Under the pieces are notes generated by a model, which made no database searches, was not told the DNA's origin, and worked only from the letters and a program-made list of their open reading frames with translations. From Dendrophyllia cribrosa (Eukaryota; Cnidaria; Anthozoa; Scleractinia; Dendrophylliidae), in NCBI GenBank assembly GCA_024195265.1, contig JAJLRJ010000008.1, positions 22,337,458 through 22,401,457 of the forward strand: a stretch of DNA of 64,000 bases, given 5' to 3'. This document shows, piece after piece, positions 25,014 to 36,981 of this stretch; the first letter of the stretch is position 1, and every line of letters begins with the position of its first letter. A program made the position numbers and the translations under genes.

Positions 25014-27290
25014 AGAGATTGTCAGTTTGCAGTGTGAAATTAGAAGAATGTTTTCAGTAAGGGGTTTAGGGCTAGTAATAAATTGCTTATTGGAAATAGC
25101 AGTTCATTTTGTAAGTTCCAATTTTTTTCTTCCGTTTTTAATGTCAGCTTTCAACAAGGTTCTATAATGAACTCGTAGTGAATATCGATAAGAATAATCA
25201 CAATTAAGTTCATTCTTAAAAACGATGAATTGTGAGCAATTCAGTTTATCTGTTATCAATGCACGAATCTTTGTTTATAATTATTGCCTCATTACTTATA
25301 AGCGTCATCCTCTAATCTAGCTCCAAAAAAAAAACAATTCCGAATTTTGAAAGGGTACAACACATTTAGTTTTGCCTGTGAATTTTAGCGTGATATACTA
25401 GATACTCTTCGTGTTGTTTACAAAGAATGTATGGCTCATTAGCACTTTTGCTACCTAAAACGTTTGCAGTTTTTCATGGCTGATATTTCGCTCGTAAACA
25501 TTACATGCAAAGAGCTAAAAATTGCACAGATTACTAACTAGGGTCAATTCATATTTAGCACGGTGCCTTCTCTACGTATATTAATTCGTATGCCACGAAA
25601 TAAAATTCAAACAATGACGTCTGCAAAAATTCGTCTAAAGGTTTCAAGTTAATGCCTAATTTTTTTTCAACTGCGTTATTATACGTTGCTAGCATTGAAT
25701 TACTGCGAGGATAATCAATTGTATTCCAAAGTTTGAAGGCTGCGAACTGGCTCTAAAATTTGGTTTCGAGCCGTTTCATTATTCGTAAGTAACAAGATTT
25801 CTAAATGTAAATACTTGATCGTTGTCAAGGACTTTACAGTAAAAATAACTTCCTGTTATTGACGTAATTGCGGCCCTTTGTCAGTTTGCAATAAATATTT
25901 TCATGTTGTTCGGGGGTCATTACATTTCTGTCTCACGTACGTTTGACGGTTTATCAGCAATAGTTTTCATTGACTTTCTGCAGATAAACGTTCTTCATTT
26001 TGCGTTCAAGTACGTTTGTTTGATGTGTGTTGCACTGTATCAGTACTTAAAAGGCAATTTACATGGTACATTAAGATGGCTTGCATTTATAAAGCAAAGT
26101 GCTAAAATCGTGAAACATGTATTTCTGATCGATTGAAAATATAAAAATCATTGTTTCCAAATCCAAGAAATTCTCGTGTTGGTTGTTGCAGTCGTAAGCA
26201 ATTTGTGCCATGGACAACGTTTTTAGAAACAGAAACAAATACTCAATTTAAAGCTCAGAAAGCAACAAGACATTTTTGCTTTTGGTGAAATATCGGCTGC
26301 AACTATTAAGTAAAATTCTTTCAGTCAATAATTTTAAAAGCGATTATTTCATTGTCAATTGCTTATTAAAAAGCTTATTTTATTCAACTTGTTCAACTTG
26401 TTCAAATATTTTGCATGTATGATGTTTTCCAGGGTAAACGCTGTTCAAATTTCGAAAATTTTCCCGCCAAAAGACTTAGAAAAAAAATACGGGCGCTCAA
26501 AATACGCATGCGCCGTTTTTTTTAAAAAATTATTTTTACTAGTTAACATCTGTTTGAAAATCGAAAATACGCATGCGACTTTTTGATATTCAGTAATGTT
26601 GTATTGTACTTAATAAATTATTAGAAGTCAATAAAAGAGTTTTTTCAGTTTCATTGTATTCTTTTATTCTCTCTTACATATTAATATATTGTACAATGTT
26701 TTTTTAATTAATTAAGTAAAAATAAGTTAACTAGTTAAAAGGTGTCACAAAATTTTTCTTCCTATATATACTAAGTCTTTTGGCGGGAAAATTTGGACAA
26801 ATTTGCACAGCGTTTCCCCTGGTAACAATTTTTGCAAAAAATTAACGGGGCACCGGTTGAAAATTTTTTGATCCAAAAAAATTTTCAAGGAGTACAATTT
26901 AACAATTAAAACACGCAAAAAGTATACAACATCTTGTGCAAAAAAAAATTGTTACGAACCTCGCAAGCGACATAAGTATAAGCACAAATAAAAGAAACAT
27001 ACCCGTTCTTATGTTGTCCTCGTTAGAAATTAACATAATCACAAGAAAAATGACTAAGTTTTTTTTCCTTGTGCCTATGTTTATCCCGTGTCCGATTCCC
27101 ACGAAGATAGCACAACAAGTGTGTTCATTCTTCTATTTTTGTACTCATATTTATGTCGCCGATGAAAACAATTATTGCACGAGACAGTGTATACATGAAC
27201 GATATTAGAAGAAACATGGCAAGCTATTAAAAATTCGTGAAAATTGTTTGTATACTAGATAAAACGTTTTGGATAACAAAAATTAATGCT

Positions 27291-27802
27291 AAAAGTGTAT
27301 GCGACATATTTTTTTTATTTGCTTGATGGAATCAACATGGCATTTTGATAAAATCGAAAAGAGCTTTTTCGATATCGATTTTCTTTTCCGTGTTTTAGCC
27401 GTCTGAAACGTGAAATTTCACTTCCGGTGGGTTACAAAACCGCGCATGAAGAAAGACTGGAAATAGTCCGCTGTGACGTCAATACATTTTTTGGTGCGCC
27501 CTGAGGAAGAAACATGGTTCCATTTAGGTGTGTTGTCTATGTTTGTAGCAACACGCACCAAAAAACGGAGGAACTGAGAAACCGCGACACTGGCATTCTT
27601 GTATTGACTTCACAGCGGACTATTTCCAGTCTTTCTTCTTGCGCGGTTTTGTAACCCACCGGAAGTGAAATTTCACGTTTTTAGACGGCTAAATCACGGA
27701 CAAGAAAAATCGATATCGAAAAACGTTTTTTCGACTTTCTTATCAGAACGCCACGTAGATTCCATCAAGCAAATAAAAAAATATCTGTCATCTTCACTTT
27801 AA
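27291..27802. mobile_element. Palindromic transposon, copy 2
   Basis: Same family as 24448-25013 by CACTTCCGGTGGG, CGATATCGATTTTC and the CTGTGACGTCAATAC core. The left half has lost part of the central segment, so the palindrome is asymmetric. Confidence 0.8.
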
Positions 27803-27979
27803 GTTCTATTGTTTATTTGGAAAGCAAGTTTTGCTTCTGATTTCATTTGATATTGGACATGTTAAGATTTTTCATAGTTTGCCATGTTGCTTTTAATAAC
27901 AAGACCTTAAACTGTTGGCAAGTTTTCTTTGTAGCACAGAAAAAATGACAGAAAGTACGTAGACTAAGAACCTAAAATG

Positions 27980-28345
27980 ACCTTTTGCTAGGTTTGGAGC
28001 AAGTAAAACAATTTAGAACATTCAACTGACAATTACATGGCTCCGTTTTCATTCTAGCGATAGATCGAATTGTGCACGAGCCCAATTTATCAAAATCTAT
28101 TTTTAATTACTGTTTGCTAAGTTTGGAGCAAGTGAAATAATTTTGAGTATTCAACAAACAATTGCTTGGCTCCATTTCTTTTGTAGAGATTATTAAACTG
28201 TGCACGAACCCAATTTTTCAAAAAAATAAAAGTTTCCTATGTTTGGAGCAAGTCATAAAATTTAAAACATTTAACAAACAATTGCTTGGCTCCATTTTCT
28301 TCCTAGAGATTTTGTTGTGCACGAGACCAATTTGGCAAAATCAAA
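27980..28345. repeat. Tandem repeat of about 120 bp, three units
   Basis: GTTTGGAGCAAGT occurs at about 27992, 28121 and 28241, each followed by CAATT(A/G)C(A/T)TGGCTCC and then GTGCACGA(G/A)CCCAATTT. A diverged fourth unit lies at about 31075-31225. Confidence 0.8.
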
Positions 28346-29751
28346 CTTAAATATTCCATTCTGTGCTACTCGGAGTCGAATGCCAACAGAAAAACGCCTT
28401 TTCTTTCACTTAAAAACTAAATTTAAGAGAGCCCACATATAAAACCCAATGTTTGGTTTAACGTTTTAGCTTAAACACATTGTTTTTGTCAATTGAAATT
28501 TACTATAGAAACAAAAATCAAGGGGTTATACAGACCATGATAATAATAAACGGAACCAAAGAAGAATTCGTCTTGTTATAATCGGTCCTAGTTGTATCTC
28601 TTGTTCAAATTGAGGAAAGCGAATGTTTAATAAGATATCCGACAGCATCAAAACAGAAAGTTTTCCAAAAGACTGAAAAAAATTTACAATCTCATAATTC
28701 AACACTCGCAGTATCACTTTAGTATGTCGAACTTTTTGAAGCAAACAATCCACAAATTGAAATCATAGGAAAAGATGGGCCAGTAGTTTTAAGAGTTTTC
28801 ATTTTATTTTGCAAAAAAATGCTTAAATGATTTCAAAATTGACTTTGAAGGATAAACGATATTTAAAAAACCCAAAACATCATTTTCTGCGAATTTAATT
28901 TGAATTTAAATTGAGCATCAAGTTAAAAAAAAAGTTAAGGAAACTGTAAATGATTTTTTTAAGTGTTTATGCAGTTGACTGCAAAACATTATCGGTTCTT
29001 CTTTCTCAAGGGATAGCTTTTGTTTTGTTTTTTTTTTTCCTTTGGTCTGTATAACAGGTCTACATTGTTTTTTCAAAAAGAGCTGTTGTTGTTGACAATA
29101 CTGACTGCATGACGTTTCGGCAACCTGAGCGGAAGTTATCTTCAGAGCCATGTGAATTGTAAGCTGTGAATTGTAAGCTGTCATTGGTCATATTTGCAAT
29201 GTGTTATTGGCCGGTTGAGACTCAAGTCAGTGATTCAGTGGTGCGCATTGTTGGCATTGGTTCAGTTGTGTTTGTTTTAATTAAGTTGTCCGTACTGTAG
29301 GTAAGGCATTCGGCAGACTCCCAGTCAATTCTGTGATTAGTGTGTAAATGGTGTGTGATTGTTGACATAACCATTTTTCATTGCTCGTATGTTCAAATTT
29401 CTGGCAGTCGCAGCATTTGATCTTGTATACTGCTCCTTGTCTGTCGCTATAGGTTCGTCCTTGTTTTTAACATTTGTAAGTAGTTGTCGTAAAGTAGTAC
29501 TTTACAATTCACATGACTCTGAAAATGACTTCCGCTCAGCCGTTGTCGAACGTCAGTCATTGTCAACAACAACAGTTATTTTCAGAAAAAAAAACACTCG
29601 ACACGATAGAATATTGATCATCAAAAATACCGGCTTTCTTCAAAACCAAACATCAGGGTTTTATATACTAAGCTCCTAAATATACCGGCGTACGATCGAC
29701 AAGAGAACATTAGCATTGGGCGACTGCGAATACATTTTCCGTGGATTAAAG

Positions 29752-30013
29752 GGGATGTTTACACGGGACGATTCGCAGCGACGATTTTTAGCGAACAATG
29801 TTGCGCTTAAAGTTGACGCCGTGTAACATCGTTGCGCGGAGGTATTTCTTCGCAATTTTTGCGTTGCGAGTTTTTGAATCAGCTTCAAAAACTCGCAACA
29901 CAAAAACTGCGAAGAAAACCGTCCTCGCACCCATGTTACACGGCGTCAACTTTTAGCGTAACATTGTTGCGCTAAAAATCGTCGCTGCGAATCGTCCCGT
30001 GTAATATTACCTT
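29752..30013. mobile_element. 260-bp palindromic MITE
   Basis: The left arm with TTTACACGGGACGATTCGCAG is mirrored by CTGCGAATCGTCCCGTGTAA at the right end. Both arms also carry TTGACGCCGTGTAACAT or its inverse. It is non-coding. Confidence 0.85.
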
Positions 30014-30261
30014 AAAGAAAAAGTAAAAAAAAGTGAAAAAAGAAGGAAGGCAACTTGTAAAAGCCTTTGTTCTCTTGTCAATCAGTTGATGTAGGGAAAG
30101 TGTAAATAAATTTAAAGGGGCACGACAGGCTGTAAGTGTCCAATTTATTCCATTCTTAATTAATGCCAGACTTGAAATTGAAAATTGCCAAATAAATTTG
30201 CCTTCTTTACTTAGCTGAAATGAATTTTGAAATTCTAATGAGCAGTTTCTTTGGAAAACGT

Positions 30262-30993
30262 TTTAGGATAAAAACTAACGATGTAAAACGACGTTTCGAC
30301 CCCTCTGAGGTCATTTTCAAGTTTAAAATGAAAGTGATTGAATTAGCACATATAAGTAAAACTTAAGACATGAGAATGTTGAACGAGATAAAGTATGTAA
30401 GCACTAAGCGTTACAAAATACAAGTGATAAAAACTACAAAGGACTTAATTAAGACAATGAGAATATCAGTTAAAAACTAAAATTAAAATTATAGAGCGTT
30501 TTCACTCAGTCCCGTGGGAGTCAAATGACAAAGGCCATGGCAGCCATGTTGGTGTTCTTAACAAAGGAAGTTAATTAAAGTTCTTTTGTACGGGAACACC
30601 AAGCAATATGGCGGCTATGACGTCAAGAGAAAACGCTCTATAAATATGACTCTGCGCTATACAAATAACTTTGCGCGGATAGCCAACACTAAACAATCAG
30701 TCTGACTCTATCCGCGCAAAGCTATTTGTATAGCGCAGAGTATTTTATATTTATAATTCTTTTAATCTTCAGTTTTTAACGTATTCTGATTGTCTTAATT
30801 AAGTCCTTTGTAGTTTTTATCACTTGTATTTTGTAACGCTTAGTGCTTACATATTTTATCTCGTTCAACATTCTCATGTCTTAAGTTTTACTTATATATG
30901 CTAATTTCAATCACTCTCATTTTAAACTTGAAAATGACCTCAGAGAGGTCGAAACGTCGTTTTTTATCGTTAGTTTTTATCCTAAAAAGAATT
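30262..30993. mobile_element. 730-bp inverted-repeat element with a nested hairpin
   Basis: The arm starting TTTTAGGATAAAAACTAACG and containing AAACGACGTTTCGACC is mirrored from about 30755 to 30990. The centre (30650-30745) is a second hairpin, GCGCTATACAAATA...TATTTGTATAGCGC. It is non-coding. Confidence 0.85.
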
Positions 30994-31724
30994 TTGAAAA
31001 GGAAAATTATTTTATAACAGTCAATTTCACCATTGAAAAAAAATAATTTGACGTCTGGTCACTCTGGTGTCCAATTTCATTCTAGCGAGCGATACATCGA
31101 ATTGTACACGAGCCCAGTTTATCAAAATCTTGTTTTTTTTTAAAAAAAAAAAAAATGACCGTTTGCTTAGTTTGAAGTAAGTGATCAATTTAGAACATTC
31201 AACAGACAATTGCTTGGCTCCTTTTTTTTAACACAACGCCTGAATAAAAATTTGCGCTTCTAAATTAACTGGAATGTTTTTAATTTTGTTTCTGAAAACT
31301 CACGAATTTGTGGACAAAATACAAACTTTCATTTTGAGCATCTAGTTCATACTAAATCGTATTTCGTTTCAAAGTATAAAATTACCGAGGAAAATACGAA
31401 ACACTGTTTGGAAAAACAAATTATTATTACAGACAACTGATTTGATCATTTAATTTGGCGTGTACTGACAAACTTTCGAAAAACTGTCAGTGCCATGTTA
31501 ATACGAATCTTTTGAAAAGGAAAGATTTTATAACAGCCAATGTGACCATGGAAACAAATAAGTTGATAAACTGTCAGTGCCACCTTAAAAATACAAACAC
31601 TCGCCACATCAACTGAGGTTATAAGTGTAACGTTTAAACCTACACGCTAAGCGATCGATAAAAAAAATCCTATTTCCAATGTAAGTTAAGCTTTGTAAGC
31701 AATTATATATTTGACATTTGTTTT

Positions 31725-32225
31725 GCATAACTGGGATATGTCCACCAAAACCTCAGGTAGCCCAAGCTATATGTGTCACAGTAACCGTTACGAGCGAAAT
31801 TATAAAGATTTGTATGAGAAAAAATGGTCCATTCTAGGAGCTAAAAAATACGAACAAGATTTCAATAAAAATTGCCTACCTTATTTCGCTTGTGTGTTTC
31901 CTTGTCTCCTGTGTGATTTTTGGGGCGATTTAGAGCATTTCCAGTGAGTTTTAGTTCCATTGCTTTCTCTCTGTATATCCTTTCCCACATAGAGAGAAAG
32001 CAATGGAACTAAAACTCACTGGAAATGCTGTAAATCGCCCCAAAAACCACACAAGAGACAAGGAAACACACAAGCGAAGTAAGGTAGGCAATTTTTATTG
32101 AAATCTTGTTCGTATTTTTTAGCTCCTAGAATGGACCGTTTATTCTCATACAAATCCTTATAATTTCGCTCGTAACGGTTACTGTGACACATATGGCTTG
32201 GGCTACCTGTGCCAAAACAAAAATA
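31725..32225. mobile_element. 500-bp near-perfect palindrome
   Basis: TTCCAGTGAGTTTTAGTTCC and its inverse flank a short centre near 31985. Matching arms extend out to GTAGCCCAAGCTATATGTGT and its inverse. The 78-codon frame at 31711 lies inside an arm and shows no gene features. Confidence 0.85.
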
Positions 32226-35057
32226 AACAAGCCGTAAACTAAATCGTCAAATTATCAACCGTATAAATCAAACGATCGCTCAACGTCCATATGGTGGCTG
32301 AGATTAAAATTGTAAGAAGTTATTTTACCTTAGATCTTCCTCCTATTGCAAAACCTGTGCTGATTTGACGCTTCAGACAAAATGAATAAACTTCAATATT
32401 CGCTCTTTCTCGGAATCGATACATTTGATACTAATACAAACTTAAGTATTTGCCCATGTTCAGCCACCATTTGTACAAATATATATACGAATTAAATAAA
32501 TTTCTTATCTCAGAAGAGATCCCTCCTGATTTGTCCATTTAAGCTTGTCCTCTTGAATTGTTTCTTCAGCCCTCCATTTTCCTGACTTTTATACTCTTTG
32601 AATGAAGTTCCTGAAAATATAAATGAAGGATTGATAAGATAACATGCTTAATATTTGTTATTTAACAGACGACGAAGGTTCAATTTTAGATGTTAGTTAA
32701 TGGTATACAATGAAAGAATTAGCGATTTCTAAAATCTTTTTACAACATTTGTTTCAAGGCTTTAGCCAATAGTTGGAACTATAAAATGTTCTTTTGAAAG
32801 TATATGCAGCTTGAACAAAATTAACCAGCCAGAGACTCTTTTGAAAGACAACTTCTTAGCTTATTGCAAGACAAACGCAATGATATACAGAGAAGACGTC
32901 GTGAGACAAAGATGAGCTAAACGCACGTGGGAGTTTACTTCATCGAGCAAAATTTTATACTCTTTTTAGTGAACAAATGTATTTTTTATCGTGAAGCGAC
33001 TCTTACCTTCGGTTGGAGTTGTGGGCGACTCTTTCCTTGGCGGCATGTCTTCCCGGAGTCTTCCAAGTTGCTTCTAGGGCCTCAAAACGTTTGACAACTT
33101 GCGAGGCATCATCACACGAACACGTCCTGCTTGATTTGCGGCGAGGGCTCGGATTTTTTTCATGAATATTGATTAGAAACTTAAGCCAATCGCTGACAAA
33201 TACGTCAAAGATTTTGGTGTAAACAACGTTTGCACGCTTTTCAGTGATAAAAGCTCAAATAATTAAGAACAAAGTATACATTCAACAAGATATTTTTCTG
33301 AAATAAGGAGGTTCCATGCAACAGAAAAACATGCAGACATAACTACTTTTTGATCTGCTTCAATTACAGCGCGCCTTTTGTCGAATTAACCTGGCGCGTT
33401 TCATTTTGTTATCCGGGAAGGGGAGGGAGGACTTTTTATTAACCCTCGGGCACACTAGGAATGGGGGTGGATGCCACCCCTCTCAACTTATTTTGAAATT
33501 TCCCTAAACTTATCAACTTTCAAAACTTGTATATTAGAAAGCAACTATTACGTCAAGCTAAAACGATACCAGATATCAGTGACGTACCGGCGCATCTAGA
33601 CTTTCTCAAAGTCCGTTTTTCGTTTTTCGTTTTTCGTTTTTCGACTCGCGACTTCGTCGCGCTCTCGGGGGCTTCGCAGTCGACTTGTGGCAAGTCTACG
33701 GTGCATCCAGTGATTTTGAAACATCCAACTTACGAATTATCTCACACTGAATATTTTGGCATGGCACAAAAACCACATGGCGTAAAAACCGTTCCCTTCC
33801 ATTCATCGGCACCTAAGTAGACTAGCACAACTAATTTTTTTACAAACTTGTGCAGGTACAAAGCAACTGTCAGACAGTCAAGTTAAAAATGAACCAGGTG
33901 TCGCAAACTGCCTACGACATAACCCGACCTTACAAGTAGCTAGTATCTTGAGAATGGGGATGTCAGGTTACCTGATAACCCTGGTTAACGGGAAAGCTAA
34001 GTATCACGGGGATTTGGTGTAATTTTAAAAAGCAAAAATGTTATTGTATGATCAGAAACCGAAAAATAAAGCTCCGGTGGTGTGTTAATTATCACAAAAT
34101 ATATCAAAACTGTCGATTAGTGTCTCTGGTCATAGACGGACCGGGTCTCAATGAAGTACAACTTGAAAAAAATTGGCCTAATCATTTTCAAGTTACCACA
34201 ATTTCGTCTCCAAATGGGCTAGAACAGACCATAATCTGTCTCTCTTTCAAGAATTGGTTTATTTCACTCTCCTTGCTTTTTAGTATTGTTTTGTAAATAA
34301 GCAAGGGTATTGTAAAATGACTTTGAACAAAAAAAACATCAACATTTCCGTGATACTTCCCCTTTAAAAATGTCAACTTTATTCCCATATAGCCTCAATG
34401 AGCACAAATATATGTTAATAACGCCGGTAGAATTCAGAAGCTTGCGGCCCAGGTTAGTTTCGGAATTGGAAGTCCTTAGGGCTCGCAACTTTTGGGTAGC
34501 AGATACTTTCAGGCAGTCATTATTTTCGGACTGCTAAAAACGCGATTAATATATTCCGACAACTTGTCATGACTTGTATATATGATAAAAAATCATCGGC
34601 TTTTATAATTCTAAGAAAGTAAGGTAAATCATTGTCTAAAGTATCTTGCTAACGTACAGTCAGCACCAGAATTCTTAACAAATTTTGTATTGGGTTGTTT
34701 TTGAGGCGATATAGTTTCTCTTCCAAAGTTTTTCTAAAATCGTAAGTCAGTCATGTTCGGTTGGGCGTTACCGTTTCGAGAGGTCGTTACAGTTCGAGAA
34801 ATGTTAGTAAGGGTTCAAAATTATCGTAGTTTTCCGTGAAGTTTATATCTGTTCATAAAATAGAACGATCTTTGGGGACTGAGTAATTACTTATGTAAAG
34901 CACATGGTGTCTTTCCAGGGCGGCGCTGAGTGCCAGTTTTTTATAACGAGGCGAGCAAAAGTATTGTCGCCTCAACTTTCATGGGATGGAAGGTTGCACC
35001 TAAATTGTCTCAAGTCCATCGTAAGGTTGTCCCTCAATCTTTTTGTTAGCTTTAGGC

Positions 35058-35155
35058 AACCTCGTTCCCAGGCGCTTCTCGGTTTTCAAAATGGCGGTTT
35101 GAGAGGAGAGCACAGCCGTCATCAGAAAACCGAGAGGACCCTGGGGACGAGGTTG
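35058..35155. mobile_element. 98-bp MITE
   Basis: The ends CAACCTCGTTCCCAGG and CCTGGGGACGAGGTTG form an inverted repeat. The interior contains TCGGTTTTC and its inverse GAAAACCGA. Confidence 0.8.
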
Positions 35156-36411
35156 AAGTGGTATCTTATCAAGGACACAACCGATAAAATATTGACTTTT
35201 GTGAAATTTCTTAGACTTGAGCACCTTGACCATCGCCCAATACTCTTGGATCATCCGTGAAGGATTTTCAGATACATTTATGAAAAAGCATATAGTCAAA
35301 CTTCCCGAACATCGTTTCTGCAAAAATTTGATTTTTTCGATTATTCATTTGAGTAACTTCAGAAACCCATAAGTGGGTTGAAACGTGCAACTGTCTCTTG
35401 TACGCTTCAAAACAAGCTTCCGATTGTTCAATTTGCTAAGAAGTTGTTACAGCCATATTTGGAAAATCAAAATAAAAATATTAACCAATCAATTCGCTAG
35501 AATAACTTGCTTCCAATCTCGGGGGACCGAGGGGTTTCCAAATTTGGCACTAAGCAAAAACTGAATATTCGGAAGCCGTGAATGCGCGTTACACGTTTCA
35601 ACCCACTTGTATGGGTTCCTGGTGATATCCATCAACTCCTTTGTCAAATAGTCTGCAGGATTTCAACTGCTTACTCAGTTGAGAAAAGGGAATGAAACTT
35701 GATCGATATCACAGGCAGAAACGAGTTAATTCCATGTAGCCATGATGAAGTGCAACATGTCTTTATTTATATCACTCACTCGTGCAACAGTTCTTTCACA
35801 CTAAGTAATGAGTACGAATGTATCCCCTCGCGATCCTTTTTGCTTCTAACATACTAGTCTGATAAAATGATTGACAAATAGAAAAGTGCAAAACGCTAAA
35901 TATAAACCAAGAGACTTTGATTTTAAGAAATTATCTTCCTTTATCCTGACTTGAACGCATTATAAGACCAATATGCAGTGAAAGACAGCACACAATTACA
36001 TACAACAGCAACAGCAAATTGCCTCAGTTTCACAGGTCTAAAAATTGCATTAGCAATGATGATAAGTCAGAAGAAAGAAATTAAAGATGTAGTCTCCGAT
36101 GTCATTATCTCTTGTTTAACAGTGCACAAGACTAAAAACAAAACATGCAGCCGGCCCCTCGGGAGGGTACTGAAAGAACAAAAACTGACAGACAAGTGTG
36201 AATTAAGAGGCCCCATCCACCCATCCCCCTGAAAAAATTCTTGGCAATATGGAATACCATATTTTGTCTAATTTACATGAATCATTGATCATTTTTAAGG
36301 AATGTGGATGAAAACTCAACAAAATGTTTATGAAGAAACAAAAAATACTGGAACAAATTTAGGGCAGCCCTTGGTCAGTTTTATTTCTTTAAGTACACCT
36401 CTCCTGGGGAC

Positions 36412-36740
36412 GGGGGGGGGGGGGGGGGGGGGGGGGGGGGAACTCCAATATAATTGATTACAAGGGTGCTTGTCGTATTTTTTAGAATTCAAAATTTGTA
36501 GACTGGTACCGCTAGGGGTGCTTAAATCTAAAACGACCACAGTTAGAATTAATGCGGTACCTTTTATGCCAGGGTATTGACCCGAAAAATATGACACGCG
36601 TTGGTTTAGAATTGGTACCTCTTAATGGTGAAACTTCATTTGCATTGAACCACGCCCATGAAACGAGATTCTGATACCTTTTAGGGTGTTTTTCGTAAAT
36701 TTCCGACGAGCACCCCCGTCATTTTTATATGGGAGTCCCC
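36412..36740. repeat. Dispersed repeat with poly-G end, copy 4
   Basis: An approximately 29-base G run is followed by AACTCC, GGGTGCTTGTCGTATTTT, AAAATTTGTAGACTGGTACC and a matching inverted end near 36700 (TTTCCGACGAGCACCCCCGTC). The copy lies beyond the 3' end of CA2. Confidence 0.65.
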
Positions 36741-36981
36741 TCCTTTCCCGCGTACACCTCCACCAGTAAGCATTCAGCGAGATTCATCGACGTCATTCAG
36801 TCCCAATATATGCTCCTCTAGGCTCTTTGACTTGCAAAACGTTATTGACGAAATGATTGATGAAATTCAGTGATGTTAGCAAGTAACCGGAAGACAGTCA
36901 GCGACCAAAAGTTATTTAAGTCAGAGGAGCCTAGACTGCCATAAGAGGGACTGGGACTGGACAGCTATTGATGCGGAACAT

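Larger units (their letters stand above)
6987..36981. other. Repeat-rich interval between the two convergent carbonic anhydrase genes
   Basis: About 30 kb follows the stop of CA1 and precedes (in + coordinates) the stop of CA2. I found no intact protein-coding gene. The contents are the inverted-repeat elements, tandem repeats, homopolymer tracts and two protein relics listed separately. The remaining short frames lack domain motifs, splice support or conserved composition. Confidence 0.6.

Noticed and set aside
29389..29679. 96-codon frame near 29.5 kb
   Set aside because: It crosses an inverted repeat (TTACAATTCACATG region) and has no domain-like features.
33527..33820. 97-codon frame
   Set aside because: Part of it is a TTTTTCG repeat; no motif, splice pattern or conserved composition.
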